Both the position numbers and the translations under genes were made by a program. Shown piece after piece: positions 36,201-46,652 of a DNA stretch of 64,000 bases (positions are counted from its first letter, which is position 1; every line of letters starts with the position of its first letter). The notes below the pieces were generated by a model. The model was not told where the DNA came from. It did no database searches and worked only from the letters and a program-made list of their open reading frames with translations. The DNA comes from Pocillopora verrucosa. Lineage: Eukaryota; Cnidaria; Anthozoa; Scleractinia; Pocilloporidae. The DNA is taken from the NCBI RefSeq assembly GCF_036669915.1, contig NC_089317.1, positions 4,534,571 to 4,598,570 on the forward strand, in the 5' to 3' direction.

Positions 36201-36889
36201 ATCAAGAAATTGACCGTGATAGTGCAGGGTAGCTTTGCAGTAATAGCAAAATACGTGAAAAGATAGAGGGGCCACAGCCAGGATAAAACATCTTATGAAA
36301 TTAAAAAAAAACGATCTCTGGCTAAACTTTTAAAAATACGAGCTTTCGGCTGTTTGCGCTACAGCCTTCAATGGGTAAAATGATAAAAAGGTAAAAAATA
36401 CTAGGTGTGAAGTACAAAGTAAAAATTAAAAATGCTGATAATTACTAAGAATGTTTGTTAAAAAGAATGTTGTATTGTCCGGGCAAAGGACAGGAATTGT
36501 TGTCCGCATTGGGAGTTCCAAGTTAACTCCCAATGCGGACAACAATTTCTGTTCTTTTAAATTTCATAATAGCAAAATAAATTGAAAAAAAACATTAAAA
36601 AACAACGCCGTTTTAACATTACTTAAAAATTCTCATCAACATCATGGAGCTTGAACGCGACATACAATCTTACCTTGCTTGAGAATTTCTTGATGTCTCG
36701 TTCATTTTCATCAGCTTTTCTGAACTCAGCTAAGAATTTTTCACAGTCTTCAAGATACTTCTCAAGGTCTCTGAATTTAGCGTTTATCTTCTGCTTCGCT
36801 TCTACGAAATTGTGCAGAAGGTGCTCTTTGTCCACTCCGTCATCTTGTAAAGGCTCAGTTCGTTTGGACTGAGACGATAAATTGCTCAT
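24243..36889 (-). CDS. MFN: Mitofusin, outer mitochondrial membrane fusion GTPase, 19 exons
   Basis: Minus-strand exons: 36889-36674, 36150-35908, 34134-34052, 33194-33156, 32803-32695, 32496-32389, 31833-31726, 31551-31506, 31399-31329, 30841-30720, 30623-30497, 29082-28978, 28880-28778, 27939-27879, 27558-27402, 26788-26687, 26135-25951, 24947-24813, 24318-24243. Sum 2196 nt = 731 residues plus TGA, near the ~740-757 of human mitofusins; every phase fits. GTPase motifs: G1 GRTSNGKST (98-106), G2 HTTNC, G3 DSPG (193-196), G4 NRWD (252-255). A heptad-rich middle follows, then a hydrophobic membrane hairpin at about 587-620 and a C-terminal coiled coil. The first Met (36,889) begins MSNLSSQSK; an upstream in-frame Met at 36,991 is possible. 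It drives outer-membrane fusion in the family. All introns use GT-AG. A damaged paralogue lies at 49,421-61,576. Confidence 0.93.
26866..26940 (+). repeat. tRNA-Arg-derived SINE head / tRNA pseudogene in MFN intron 15
   Basis: A-box-like GTGGCGCAATGG at 26,871-26,882 and B box GGATCGATTCC at 26,915-26,925 lie at tRNA spacing. The segment around ACTTCTCA keeps a TCT anticodon position, closest to tRNA-Arg(UCU) in my memory. The stems do not pair as a functional tRNA should and a T-rich tail follows. The homologous remnant is at 52,450-52,510. Confidence 0.65.
27693..27860. mobile_element. MITE in MFN intron 14
   Basis: Begins TTAACCCTTGACCAGCATCT and ends near GTTAAGGTTTAATGAGTTAA. The internal words ACAAATTCTCCTTGTC also occur in the AGA intron 3 repeat at 17,143-17,360 and in the second mitofusin copy at 54,660-54,810. 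Confidence 0.55.
29573..29604. repeat. G-run microsatellite in MFN intron 11
   Basis: Run of G with few interruptions between ATGTGGGG and AGAGTACC. The second copy of the gene lacks it (56,690-56,710). Confidence 0.7.
31905..32045. repeat. (AGGTGGGG)n tandem array in MFN intron 6
   Basis: An almost perfect 8-bp array (roughly 14 units) preceded by GGGGGAGGGGGGAGGGGG. Plus-strand G tracts every 8 bp are well suited to G-quadruplex formation; the mitofusin transcript carries the C-rich strand. The second gene copy has only GGGGAGGGGAGGAGGTGG at 58,893-58,912. Confidence 0.95.
32143..32344. repeat. Two-copy ~100-bp tandem duplication in MFN intron 6
   Basis: The segment beginning CAGCAATTTTTTTCCAGCAA and ending TTTTTGACATCTTTT is present twice back to back, essentially identical. 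The paralogous intron has one copy (about 59,005-59,105), so this is a recent local event. Confidence 0.9.
34452..35573. mobile_element. 1.1-kb TTAA-flanked element in MFN intron 2
   Basis: Flanked by TTAA at 34,448-34,451 and 35,574-35,577. Inverted ends read CCCACTGACTCCT and, from the other side, CCCATTGACACCTGA. The paralogous intron in the second gene copy (about 61,070) lacks it and reads straight through with TTAC at the site. No transposase frame seen; a non-autonomous piggyBac-type element. Confidence 0.75.
36310..36560. repeat. Dispersed repeat with perfect-type hairpin in MFN intron 1
   Basis: GAGCTTTCGGCTG...ACAGCCTTCAATGGG is a phrase I associate with dispersed cnidarian elements. 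Its right end has inverted arms at 36,491-36,517 and 36,525-36,551 (26 of 27 positions pair by eye) around a 7-nt loop. Confidence 0.6.
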
Positions 36890-39806
36890 GTTCACCAGGA
36901 GATGTATGTTCTTCTTCTGGTGTTCACTGATGCGTGCGTGGTGCGGCTGAAAATAACAACAAGCCAGCGCGTGAATTTGAATTCGGTCCATGCCCTACTC
37001 CTACAAAAATCCTACAAAAATCCTCCAGGCGTCCTGGATGCGGACACTGGTGACAGGCGTCGACCGCCATCATTTTTCGTCCCTAATTTCGTTCTTTTTT
37101 AAACTTAATAGCAACATTTTTCAACGAGTTACTTTCTTTGACTTGTTACACCTTTCTTGTGTATTGTCGGAATGTTTGAAAATGGCGACCAACAGAAAGC
37201 GAGGATGTATTTTTGTCAAGAAATGAAGTTCTATGTGAAGATCTATGACCAGGTGCTACAGCACGCCACATTGAGCTGCATATCTGCTTCTCTTTGGCAT
37301 CTTCCACAACTTGAAAGTCAAACAACACTGGGAGAGTAAATGGCTTACAGTGGCCATGACACAGACACAGAAAGAATAAAAGCGAAAAGTTCCAGTATAA
37401 CCGTGTGACGACATCCTGTCCTCAAACCCAAACTAAGTCACAAAAACCATTTTGCATGTTTAAGACTTGCTTCAAAGGGCTATTCCGCTCCAAAATGAGC
37501 CGCTACCCAAACAGCATGTCAACTCTTCATCCAATCCGACTATCTATACACAGTGCAGGTATACTCGTAACGATCGTTCTCGTGCGTAGCATTGCAGTTG
37601 TGTCTTCCTTTGTAATTATGCCCTCACATCTAATAACCAATAGAATGCGGTTTTACTTCTTCCAATCAAAGTGCGTTGTGAACGTGTCTTCTGCGTGTCA
37701 CTTCCCAAGTAGGGGAGGGATGCAATGCAATATTGTGTAACGATCGTTAAGTTTTCCGCGCTCGAAGTTTGAGAATTTCATGGGCTATTCTTGCTTCATG
37801 GGCTATCCTTGATGCCTTTTGGGACACATCGGATTGGTGAAAGATTAATATTCTTGTTGCGTGTTTAAGCGCGAAGTATTAGTGAAATTTTCTTCTTTGG
37901 AAAGCTTACGAAGACGAGAATATTATTTGACATTGCCTCGTAGCTCCCCTTATTGGTTTGGAGTGCGCTGATCGAAGTTGTGCTTTTTTGTCGGAATTAG
38001 TAAAGTAAGGTAAGGTTTCGGTTGCATTTTATGCTAGTATTTTGTTACATTTAAATATTACAGCCATTCTTCAAAGATCGCGTTTAGTTTTGGGCTAAAT
38101 ACTGTAGATTTCATGTGACTGCATGGTGAAGCGTGCGAGTAACTACTAACCTGGATTCATTGAATCCTTCAGTGTCGAGGGCTGAATTAAACTAAGGATA
38201 AAACTAAACCACAGCATACCTATACTAAACCCTCGGCCTATTTGTATGAATATTACTATTTTTTCTGGTGTTCACCCAATAGATTCAATCCACTCACAGA
38301 CAAAGATGGCACCTGTGTATTTTACCATTACTCCTAGGCTAAGCCACTTGTAGAAAGCAATTTTTCACAAAAAAACAACATTATGTATGCAAGGTTTAAA
38401 TTTTTCGGACCTTTACTGCTTGTTTTTATGAGTGGTTCCAGTATTTTCTTGCACAAAGAGTTCTGGTTGAATGTATCAGTTGCCATGTTTTTTGGTATGG
38501 TGGTTTACAGTAATTGTTGTATGAAGTAACCTTTGCCAATATTAATTTTGTCAACTTGTCACTGACAAAGAGCTAGTTCATGAGTAGGCATTGATCGTTT
38601 CTTTGATTACCATGCTCTACATTTATCATTGAAGTACTAATTAACTCCTCTGCCATCAGTGGTTGCATTAAAGATACTGTGTTAGAAATCACAGCACTGT
38701 ACCCTAAAATCTAATGTCGTCCTTAGCACAATTTCATTTTTTGAGCAAGGCAAAGGTAAAAATCAAACAAGACCACACAGACATCATCACAGAGACAACA
38801 TTGCTATGTATAATGTTTATAAAGTTGGTTACGTAAAAGGTACTCTATTCATTAATTCAGTGTCAATACTCTCCCTGGTAGCAGCTATAATTTTTAGCCA
38901 ACTTGGGATATAGTGGCCTAAAATGGACCCTTTTGGACATCTGAACTTTTAAATTTCCAGGGGAAGGTTCCCCAGACTTTGCCATCCAAGTGGGAATAAA
39001 TGGCTGCCACACTGTCATTTTGGTCCCTCCCAGCTGCTCAAATGTTGTCCCTCCTTTCCACAATCTTACCAAAGCCCCCATATGTGTAGTAATAAAAACA
39101 GCAAAGTGAAGTGTGCTATCTCAACAAGAGGTGATAATCATGCACACTTTTAAGTGAGTCATTCTAACAGATGTTTGGTGAGGTATTGTATTCTGTGCTC
39201 AAAATCTAGTTCACGTAGACCTGGGAAAAAAGAATGGGGTGTAGCAGTCATTCATGTCGGTTAATTGCTCCAAGCCCTAATTCGATACCACCGTTCATTT
39301 GGCTATCTTTCTTGCCAATACTGTTTTGTTATTTGGGTTTTCTTGAAGACACTTCCCATTGAGAAGAAGCATTATATGTGTTAACAAATTAGGAGCAAAG
39401 AAAAGTGAAAAAAATAGTAGAGTAACAGGATGGTATCAAAGACAGTGGTACAATTTTTTTTGCAGGGGGGTGTTTTTTTATTTTTGAATCAGAGTTTTAG
39501 CCTAAGTATGTCTAAGTTTCTACACTTGTTCTTCTTGTGATTTCTTGCTTTAAGAAGTGAGGTAAAATTGTTTGAATTTGTTTTTTCATTACAGCCACTT
39601 GAGTCTGTAAATGGAAAGAAAACACTGAAAAATGATGGTAAGGAATACATTGTTTGCACTATAAAGTATTGAAAGTAATTTGCAACTCTCCATATTTGTT
39701 ATTTATAATTGACATGCTTTGCATAGGTGTTGTGTGATTAGTGGAGAAGTTAACTGTATTTCAAAAATTAAATCGTTGTAAATCGACCATACTTCGTTCC
39801 CTATAC
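36890..39806. other. Upstream of mitofusin; no firm gene
   Basis: The first few hundred bases should hold the mitofusin promoter and 5' UTR. On the plus strand, 37,170-37,339 (MFENGDQQKARMYF...) and a potential exon at 39,597-39,639, bounded by TTTTTTCATTACAG and GTAAGG, may belong to an unidentified divergent gene. Neither is recognised. The rest shows no repeats I can define. This spacer has no counterpart in the duplicated block. Confidence 0.35.
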
Positions 39807-42153
39807 TATTACTGGGATACCTGTGGTAGCCCAGTCATAAAATGCCTTTGTTTTTTTGTCCCCTTTTTTCTTTTTTTTTTTTTTTTTCCTCTGCCACAAA
39901 ATGGAAAAATTGTGCAATAGTACCCAGAGTTCATTGGGCCCTCAACACCATGACAACTAACTGTGATCCAATGAGGCGTTCACATGCTGATCACGCGTGT
40001 TATCCCTCAACACCATGACAACTAACTGTGATCCAATGAGGTGTTCACATGCTGATCACGCGTGTTATCTTGATGATGATTGATGTTGTCATGCACAGAC
40101 AGATCCAAAACCCTGTGTTTTTTTGTGTACAATGTTATTATGTTAAATATTGTTTACGCAATTGTTTTGTCACAGGCTTCCCAAGCTCACGTCTCGAGAA
40201 AAAGCTGAACGCGTCACGCGTTGTGTGACTCGGTGTTAAGTTGCGAGGGGAACTACACGTTATAAGGAATAGTACAGGGAACAAAGTATGGTCGATTTAC
40301 AACGATACATATTTCGAAATATGAACATTTTTCTCGTAAAATCAATAAAACTTACTCATACCCTGTGTATCCGTTGTATTTTCTGGCGATTTCTGTCGTT
40401 TTAAGCTTGCTTTACCATCACCGTTATTCACGTCATCTACTTTTATTACGTCGGTAAAATCTATACAGACATCACACCAACCAACTCGCGCGCAAAGTAA
40501 GAAGACTATATTGAAGGCTTGAAATAATATTGCGATCGACTTTCATCAAGAAATGGGCCAGGAATATTCCACAATAGTGCAAATAATCGTGAAGGCGGAT
40601 CGCAGAGCTGTAAGATGACATGGTAAGCTGTAAGATGACATGTTATTATATACCAGACGTAAAAACTCTTCAGATTCTTAGTCTGCATTTTGTACCCACT
40701 CTGCAGTCTGCAGTCTATATTTTGTATCCGGTCTGCAGTCTGCTGTCTGCATTTTGTACTAACCGTGGCACCAATACAGTTTATTTTTGGTTACATTTAT
40801 TCGCAAAACACACATAATCTACCACAAAATACCTGTGAGTGAGGTAATTCGACATTTTCGTTTTTTCCTACATATTCTTCTCTCCTTTTGTAAGAATGTA
40901 GACATCACTCACAGTGTTTCAAGTAATCCACCCACCCTACAAAAAAGTAACTCTTGCACGCATAGCATGCCTATGTTTTGAAATAGGTGTATGCCCTTGG
41001 CCAGACTTGAGCGCACTATTTCAGTATACTAGTCCGACACCCGTAGTATCACTACACTTGATTCCAAGGATCCAGTACCATCCAGGTATCCCAGTTACCC
41101 TGCTGACAGGGTCTAGTTCCTTATAACGTGCAGTTCCTTTCGTAACTTAAGACCGAGTCACACAACGCGTGACGCGTTCATGAATTGATCGTTGGCTTTT
41201 TCTCGAGACGTGAGCTTGGGCCGCCTGTGACAAGACAATTGCGTAAACAATATTTAACATAATAACATTATACACAAAAAAACACAGGGTTTTGGATCAC
41301 GTATTTATTAAAAAAGAATATCCATACGACTACAATAAAAACAAACATAAGATTCACCTTTCTGATCGTGAAATTAATACCATTCGTACTGTTATAGTAG
41401 TTACGTTCCTTGCCATCAAGTGAATCCAACATGTCGTCTTTCTTCACAAGCAGTTTGCATCCATTATAGTTATGTTCTTCAGTCTCACGGTAGTAGTGTT
41501 GTTCAATAGATTGCATAGAGTATATGCAGTTTGGTTTCAGATTTCAGATTTTGTTTTTTACAACAAGTGAACGTTTTTCAACTAAGACATTGGCATACTT
41601 AGCATACAAGGCATTCAAGGCTTTCATGGCTTTCAAGCGTTCGCGACTCAATCCGTTCCAAAATTACCACTCAATAACATCTTTCAGTGTGGATTAGCCG
41701 CGATTAATACGACTTGTATATGCGTCTGTAAGTATTTTGCGCGTTTGCGCCATAATGCTTCAAGAGATCGCAATCCAAATACATTGAAATACAAAACAAC
41801 TAACCAAAGAGTTTTATAAGCAAAATCTCGTGATTCGTCATGTGACCCGGCTCTGTCTGTGCATGACAACGTCAATCATCATCAAGATAACACGCGTGAT
41901 CAGCATGTGAACACCTCATTGGATCACAGTTAGTTGTCATGGTGTTGAGGGCCCAATGACCACTGGGTACTATTGCGCAATTTTTCCATTTTGTGGCGGA
42001 GGAAAAAAAGAAAAAAAAAAAAGACGACAAAAAAACAAAGGCATTTTATGACTGGGCTACCACAGGTATCCCAGTAAAAAAAAAAACAAAAAAAAAGTCA
42101 ACAAAAAAACAAAGGCATTTTATGACTGGGCTACCACAGGTACCCCAGTAACT
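39807..42153. mobile_element. Large inverted-repeat (foldback-like) element, nested
   Basis: The left arm 39,809-40,265 and the right arm 41,113-42,078 are reverse complements over ~455 bp, with ends CTGGGATACCTGTGGTAGCC. The right arm holds an extra ~560 bp (about 41,296-41,855). A third terminal copy lies at 42,110-42,153 after an A-rich stretch. TA occurs outside both CTGGG/CCCAG ends, compatible with a 2-bp target duplication. A 66-bp unit (CCCTCAACACCATGACAACT...) is tandemly doubled at 39,939-40,070 in the left arm only. No transposase recognised. Confidence 0.75.
40430..40785. repeat. Dispersed repeat inside the foldback loop
   Basis: ACCAACTCGCGCGCAAAGT at 40,480 recurs at 53,882, and TCATCTACTTTTA with following bases recurs at 58,098. 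40,680-40,785 is a short CTGCAGTCTGCATTTTGTA-type tandem, also at about 54,045 and 54,275. Confidence 0.65.
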
Positions 42154-42194
42154 ATTGAATATTTAACACCTGGGGCGACCCTAAAAGCTGGAAC

Positions 42195-42495
42195 GACAGA
42201 ACGGTGGAATGGTGCAATGGTGCAATGGCGGACTGGTGCAATGGCGGATGGCGGAAAATGACCCAAATCCTAAAACACGGAACGGCGGAAAATGACCCCA
42301 AATCCTAAAACATGGAATGCGGAAAACGACCCCAAATCCTAAAACATGGAATGGCGGAAAATGACCCCAAATCGTAAAACATGGAACGACGGAAAATGAC
42401 CCCAAATCCTAAAATATGGAATGGCGGAAAATGACCCCAAATCCTAAAACACGGAACGGCGGAAAATGATCCCGAATCCTAAAACACGGAACAGA
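42195..42495. repeat. 34-bp minisatellite
   Basis: About seven units of GGCGGAAAATGACCCCAAAT followed by CCTAAAACATGGAAT, preceded by degenerate GGTGCAATGGCGGA words. The apparent ORFs on either strand are repeat artefacts. Confidence 0.9.
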
Positions 42496-43059
42496 TGTCA
42501 TGTTGCGCGAACTGTTTGTACAAAACACTCAAGCGGCGATAACGCACGTGACTAAAATTAAGTGTTATTAATTTTTTTTCTTTTACTGAGTGGTATGAGT
42601 AATAATGAACCATTATGCATGAAAGATGGCTGCGTTTTCGCGTTGTTAACCTGTTTAATTACCTTTTGTTATGCTAAATTTGCCATGAGTTTTAGTCGCG
42701 GCATAAAAAGTCGCACAGCATGTGAAAACCAACTTGACATACCACATTACAATAAAAAAATTGTAACTTTGATACGTTTCCTGGTCACCTATGCATTAAT
42801 TTAATGAAATGAAACAATAATATATTATGTGCTTGTAAATGTGAGAACATTACAGGAACGTTTACAGGCTTCTCAAAATATGACGACGTTCAGCCTAAGC
42901 TCCAAACTTAGACCAGCGTGCGAGCAGGCCCTCGTTACTAGCCCTTCAACACGAGCGTTTCATAGTCGACGCATAAGTAGGTGAAAAGAGGTTTGCAGGG
43001 GTCCTGCGCGTGGGAATTTCTCAGGGCGTGAAAAGACAAAAGAAAGTTAGCGGACGGTA
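42496..43059. other. No gene seen
   Basis: AT-rich spacer. An 80-codon open frame at 42,562-42,804 has no recognisable domain and is not called. Confidence 0.4.
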
Positions 43060-43500
43060 GCTGTCAAGAAGAGTTTGAAGAATTTATTCCCGACCAGATG
43101 TCAAAAACAAATCGTCAACTTTATGGCGTTTAAATTGCCCTTCCTGAAAGAGAAGTATAATTCAGACGGATCTCTGGATTGTCATGGTTTACCATAATTC
43201 GCACGGGAGCAGTTGCTAGACAAAGAAGAGGCTATCGGTCGAGGATCTTATGGTTTGGTTTTTGTGGCGAGAAGCAATTCTGAGAAGGTCGTAATCAAGA
43301 AGCTATTAGGTGAGGACGAGAAGGAAAAGCGTCTTTTTCTCAAAGAAGCAAAAATACTCCATGGGATTAAAAGTGAGGATAATGTTAAGTTTAAAGCTGT
43401 GTGCATGGAACCATGTGCAATGATGCTTGAATATTTGTTTTTCGACTTCGCTCCCTTTGGCGGCTCAGAAATTGTTAGCAGTCTGGACCAATTTCTTTAA
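43060..43500 (+). pseudogene. Protein-kinase N-lobe pseudogene
   Basis: Codons 43,213-43,497 read a kinase N-lobe: glycine-rich loop GRGSYGLVFVAR, then VVIKK with the expected Lys, an alpha-C-like KEAKIL segment and a hinge-like MMLEYLFFDF. Upstream the same frame continues as FKLPFLKEKYNSDGS with a TAA at 43,195-43,197, and a frameshift precedes that (EEFIPDQMSKTNRQ in another frame). The frame ends after SSLDQFL, before the catalytic loop (HRD) and DFG, which are absent downstream. I recall large coral families of this kinase type, but the assignment to a named kinase is open. Broken at both ends, so not functional as a kinase. Confidence 0.75.
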
Positions 43501-43820
43501 TAATTTTTTTTCACATTTTTTTAAAAACTGAACTAATGAGCAGCACTCTGCGAACAGTAGTTGCAAAACTTCTTTATCTTCCGACGCGTTTCGTCTAACT
43601 GTCGCACACTTCTTCAAGGAGTTTTACAAGTTGAAACTAAATACCTTTATTTATCAGCCATAGGCAGAGGCTATATGGGGGCCAGTGACCATAAAGGCTT
43701 GGCCAGACTTACAAACAGGAACAGGCGAAGTTGTGAAAAATTTGAAACTTTTGTGGGCAAGGTGAGTAAAATACTTTGGGGGCCACGGTTTAAGAAAATA
43801 CGTTTCATTGTTTTCAGGTC
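43501..43820. other. No gene seen
   Basis: T-rich stretch, then sequence (CGACGCGTTTCGTCTAAC) that looks like the end of a dispersed repeat. A 100-codon frame at 43,561-43,863 lacks recognisable features. Confidence 0.35.
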
Positions 43821-44295
43821 GACAAAAATGTGGACCGAGACCAAAACTGTACCTTTGACTTAATATATTTTCAACGTTTAGGGGTGTATACATACTAATT
43901 TTTCCATGTGCTTTATATTGTTATTGACTTTGTACGTGAGGAACCAGCGAATTTTTCCAGGGAAAAGCGAAGAGTTGCTTTCGTGACTCTTTTCTGGTGG
44001 TTTTATCTCTCGTCTGTTTGGTAACTACGCAAATATTAATATGTGGAAATCAGACCATATGAAGGCTTTTAATTGTATTAAGAACGATTGTGGCCGCTTT
44101 GTTAAAAACCAAATACAATAGCCGCTTTGTTAAAAACAGAAGATATCAAGAAACGGGAAAGGAATATTTCACAATGGTGCAAATGATCGTGAAAGATGAG
44201 GTTTACTAATATTTTGCTGCTGGAGCAACATCTGATGCCTGATTATGCCCACCCAGCCCACCCTCAGCCCCACAAACACACAGACACACACCAAC
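43821..44295. repeat. Dispersed repeat, inverted copy of part of 53,330-53,860
   Basis: Reads GACCGAGACCAAAACTGTAC, AATATTAATATGTGG, CCGCTTTGTTAAAAACCAAA (twice) and CCCACCCAGCCCACCCT; the same words occur in reverse complement at 53,330-53,860 inside an insertion of the second mitofusin copy. Confidence 0.8.
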
Positions 44296-44314
44296 AAAAT
44301 TGATTCTTAATTCT

Positions 44315-45365
44315 CCCCTATATTTGTCACACATTTTCTTGTAAATTAGTGACAAGAATTTGGTTTTGGATCGAGATAGAAACTTCTAACTGATGCGGTT
44401 AGGTATTCTCATTACCTGCTTGCTGGATAATGCATGGATATTATATAGAGAAGTTACATGTCAATCACCACTGGGAGTTTAAGGGTTAAAGAATGGGAAA
44501 TTAATTATGATATGAAAAGAATTCCTAATTTGGTGAAGTTAAACCTAGCTATAGTTACAAGTCTTAGATTGCTTGTATTCACATTTATTGAGTTGGATCA
44601 CAGACTGCTCTTTATTGTTTTCAATGGTGACACTATTGAGAGTCAACCTCATCATGCAAAGTTGATGTGCATAATTGGATAAAATTTGTAACAGAATTTT
44701 GAAAAAAAAAAATGAGACTTCAAGACTAAAATTAATTAAATGCAGTCATTAACAGGAGAGTTCAAGACTCATTGTGAGTGGTGACAAAATTAGTAGAGGG
44801 CATTTGACATTGGCAAGATTCTGGTTTTTTTGGGGGGGGGAAGTCCAATTCACACCCTTTGTGTACTGGAAGAGGCAGCTGAGTAAAGCCAAGAGTTAGG
44901 AGTACCTGGCTCACAACCCAGAGGTCCCGAGGTCTAGTACTCCAATGATGCATTTGTAAATAACAATTTCCTGTATAGCCTTTGGTCTCTCTTTATTCCA
45001 TATAGCTCTGAAGTGGTAATTGTTGATTTGCTTGGTGCCACTAGCCTTAGCACTAGAAACTCTCCCTGTGATGGATAACAAGCTAAGCAATCAGGATGTT
45101 TGTTGTCAAGTAAAACAGTTCCAGGTCATATTGGTTTTGGACAACTTCTTCCTTTAATCTCTAAATTAGACAATACAAATCTACTTGCCTGCCTCATTAG
45201 TTGAACAACGTGAAAAGCAGGACAGAATCGCATCATTTTGTCGCCATCACCAGTAGCTGCCAATCAAATTAAGACAGATACTAATAACTACTAGTTGGCA
45301 GTCTCTAATCTGTGTCTTCGCTTCATCTGAAGCGATACTGCTCCACTTAATTTATACAAGTGTTA
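44315..45365 (-). pseudogene. Inverted copy of AGA exon 8 and intron 8
   Basis: Reverse-complement match of about 19,245-20,270. The exon 8 counterpart is at about 45,190-45,257 and keeps [10 protein letters not shown]-type codons. The GC donor context now reads CAG/GCAAGT in the minus orientation. Being inverted relative to the exon 9 copy at 46,545, it cannot be spliced to it. A remnant. Confidence 0.8.
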
Positions 45366-45940
45366 TGAGCAGACTGGGAGCCGTGGTTATTAAAACAAGG
45401 AATGACTTAAATTGACCTAAATTTTGACTACATAGGGTTTTTGGGCATAAAAAAAACTCCAGATGGGGCCTGCGCTCCATTATGTCACGCGGACCTTATA
45501 TTTTGGCTTGTCACGCAAAATTTCTAATTTTATTTAACATGATACGATCCATGATCCGTGATCCGACCCGTGATCTGATCCGGTCCAATCCAGATTTCGT
45601 CGACACCGCAAACTCAAGGTTATTTAGGTCGTTTCAGGATACTTAAGAAATCACTCAAGGTCATTTTAGGTCATTTTAGAAATCCCTCAAGGTCATTTTA
45701 GGTCATTCCGTGTTTTAGTAACTACGAAAGATTAAGAGAATCAAAAGGCTTATGGAGCCAGCTCATTCATGTTATGGCTTAAGTTTGTATGGATTTCTTG
45801 GAATTGTTGAATATAGGCAGGGTTCTCCTTATCAGGCGGTAACCGGTAAAATTTATCAAGAGCATAAGAGCATTTATTACCGCCTTCAAACGCTCAGAAC
45901 CCTTAAAAGACACGCATTTATGGTGAGCTAATCTGTTAAG
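45366..45940. other. No gene seen; short reiterated words
   Basis: TCAAGGTCATTTTAGGTCAT is repeated at 45,655-45,705, and GATCCGTGATCCGACCCGTG forms a short degenerate tandem near 45,550. 45,738-45,815 (AGCTCATTCATGTTATGGCT) matches the left end of the insertion at 53,113. Confidence 0.5.
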
Positions 45941-45949
45941 AAAGGGAAT

Positions 45950-46393
45950 ATATATATAACGGCGTAATATGTGACTAACACAGTCTATATACTGTAAGAT
46001 TTTACACCACTAACTCAGTCGGTAGATTAATTATAATAAATTAATATATTATTAAATTATACTACTGGCGTAAAATTTACATTATATAGATCACCGACTG
46101 GAAGAAATTACGCCGTTAATTACTGGCGTAAAATCTTGTCGCGAGAAAAAGAGACTGTAAATAGTTACAAGAAAGCGCGTGCACCTACAGGCTTTACGGT
46201 GTGCCCCAGTTTTCTTCTTCCCTGGGCGCGCTTTAACTATTCATCAAGCGCGTTCACCAACAGGCTTTACAAACAGGTTTTACAGTGTGCCTTCGCGCAT
46301 TCGTGAAATTTGCTTTGGAGTTCGAGGTTCGAGTACTATCTGAATATGAACTATAGCGAACGTGCTTTCCAGAGGACGGTCGTGTTGTTGGAG

Positions 46394-46433
<40 letters not shown>

Positions 46434-46480
46434 ACTGGAAGAAATTATGCCGTTAGTTACTGGCGTAAAATCTTACATAT
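45950..46480. mobile_element. TIR element with captured inverted host segment
   Basis: Words ACGGCGTAA, CCGACTGGAAGAAATTACGC and ACTGGCGTAAAATCTT occur at 46,088-46,138 and again at 46,430-46,477. Between them, 46,139-46,395 is the reverse complement of 47,593-47,849. An (AT)n tract occupies about 46,396-46,430. Confidence 0.65.
46396..46430. repeat. (AT)n microsatellite
   Basis: Simple AT dinucleotide run directly after the captured segment. Confidence 0.95.
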
Positions 46481-46544
46481 TAAGGGGATAATCTTTCCCT
46501 TTCCCCAGCTAAGTGAATCACAATTAGCACTTTCTTTCAACCAG

Positions 46545-46652
46545 GGCCATTCTCCACAAGAATCTTGTGAGTTAGTGATCAAAGAAGCCCAGCAAAAAGC
46601 AAGAACAGCTACTAAACCATTTCAAATGGCCTTGATTGCTATTAACAAAAAG
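46545..46652 (+). pseudogene. Stray copy of AGA exon 9
   Basis: 108 nt, same length and frame as 20,352-20,459, with intact AG acceptor and GTAATG donor. It encodes [15 protein letters not shown]-type sequence with only a few replacements (Y to H, K to R, E to Q). Exon 8 is inverted upstream, and exon 10 is missing: the counterpart of 20,990-21,425 is deleted at about 47,175-47,205. So it is a gene relic, though still well conserved. Confidence 0.85.

Noticed and set aside
37405-37740. 111-codon plus-strand ORF
   Set aside because: Composition and lack of any recognisable motif suggest chance; no duplicate or splice support.
41268-41516. 82-codon minus-strand ORF with a hydrophobic end
   Set aside because: It lies in the extra segment of one arm of the foldback element, has no recognisable homology and no coding context.
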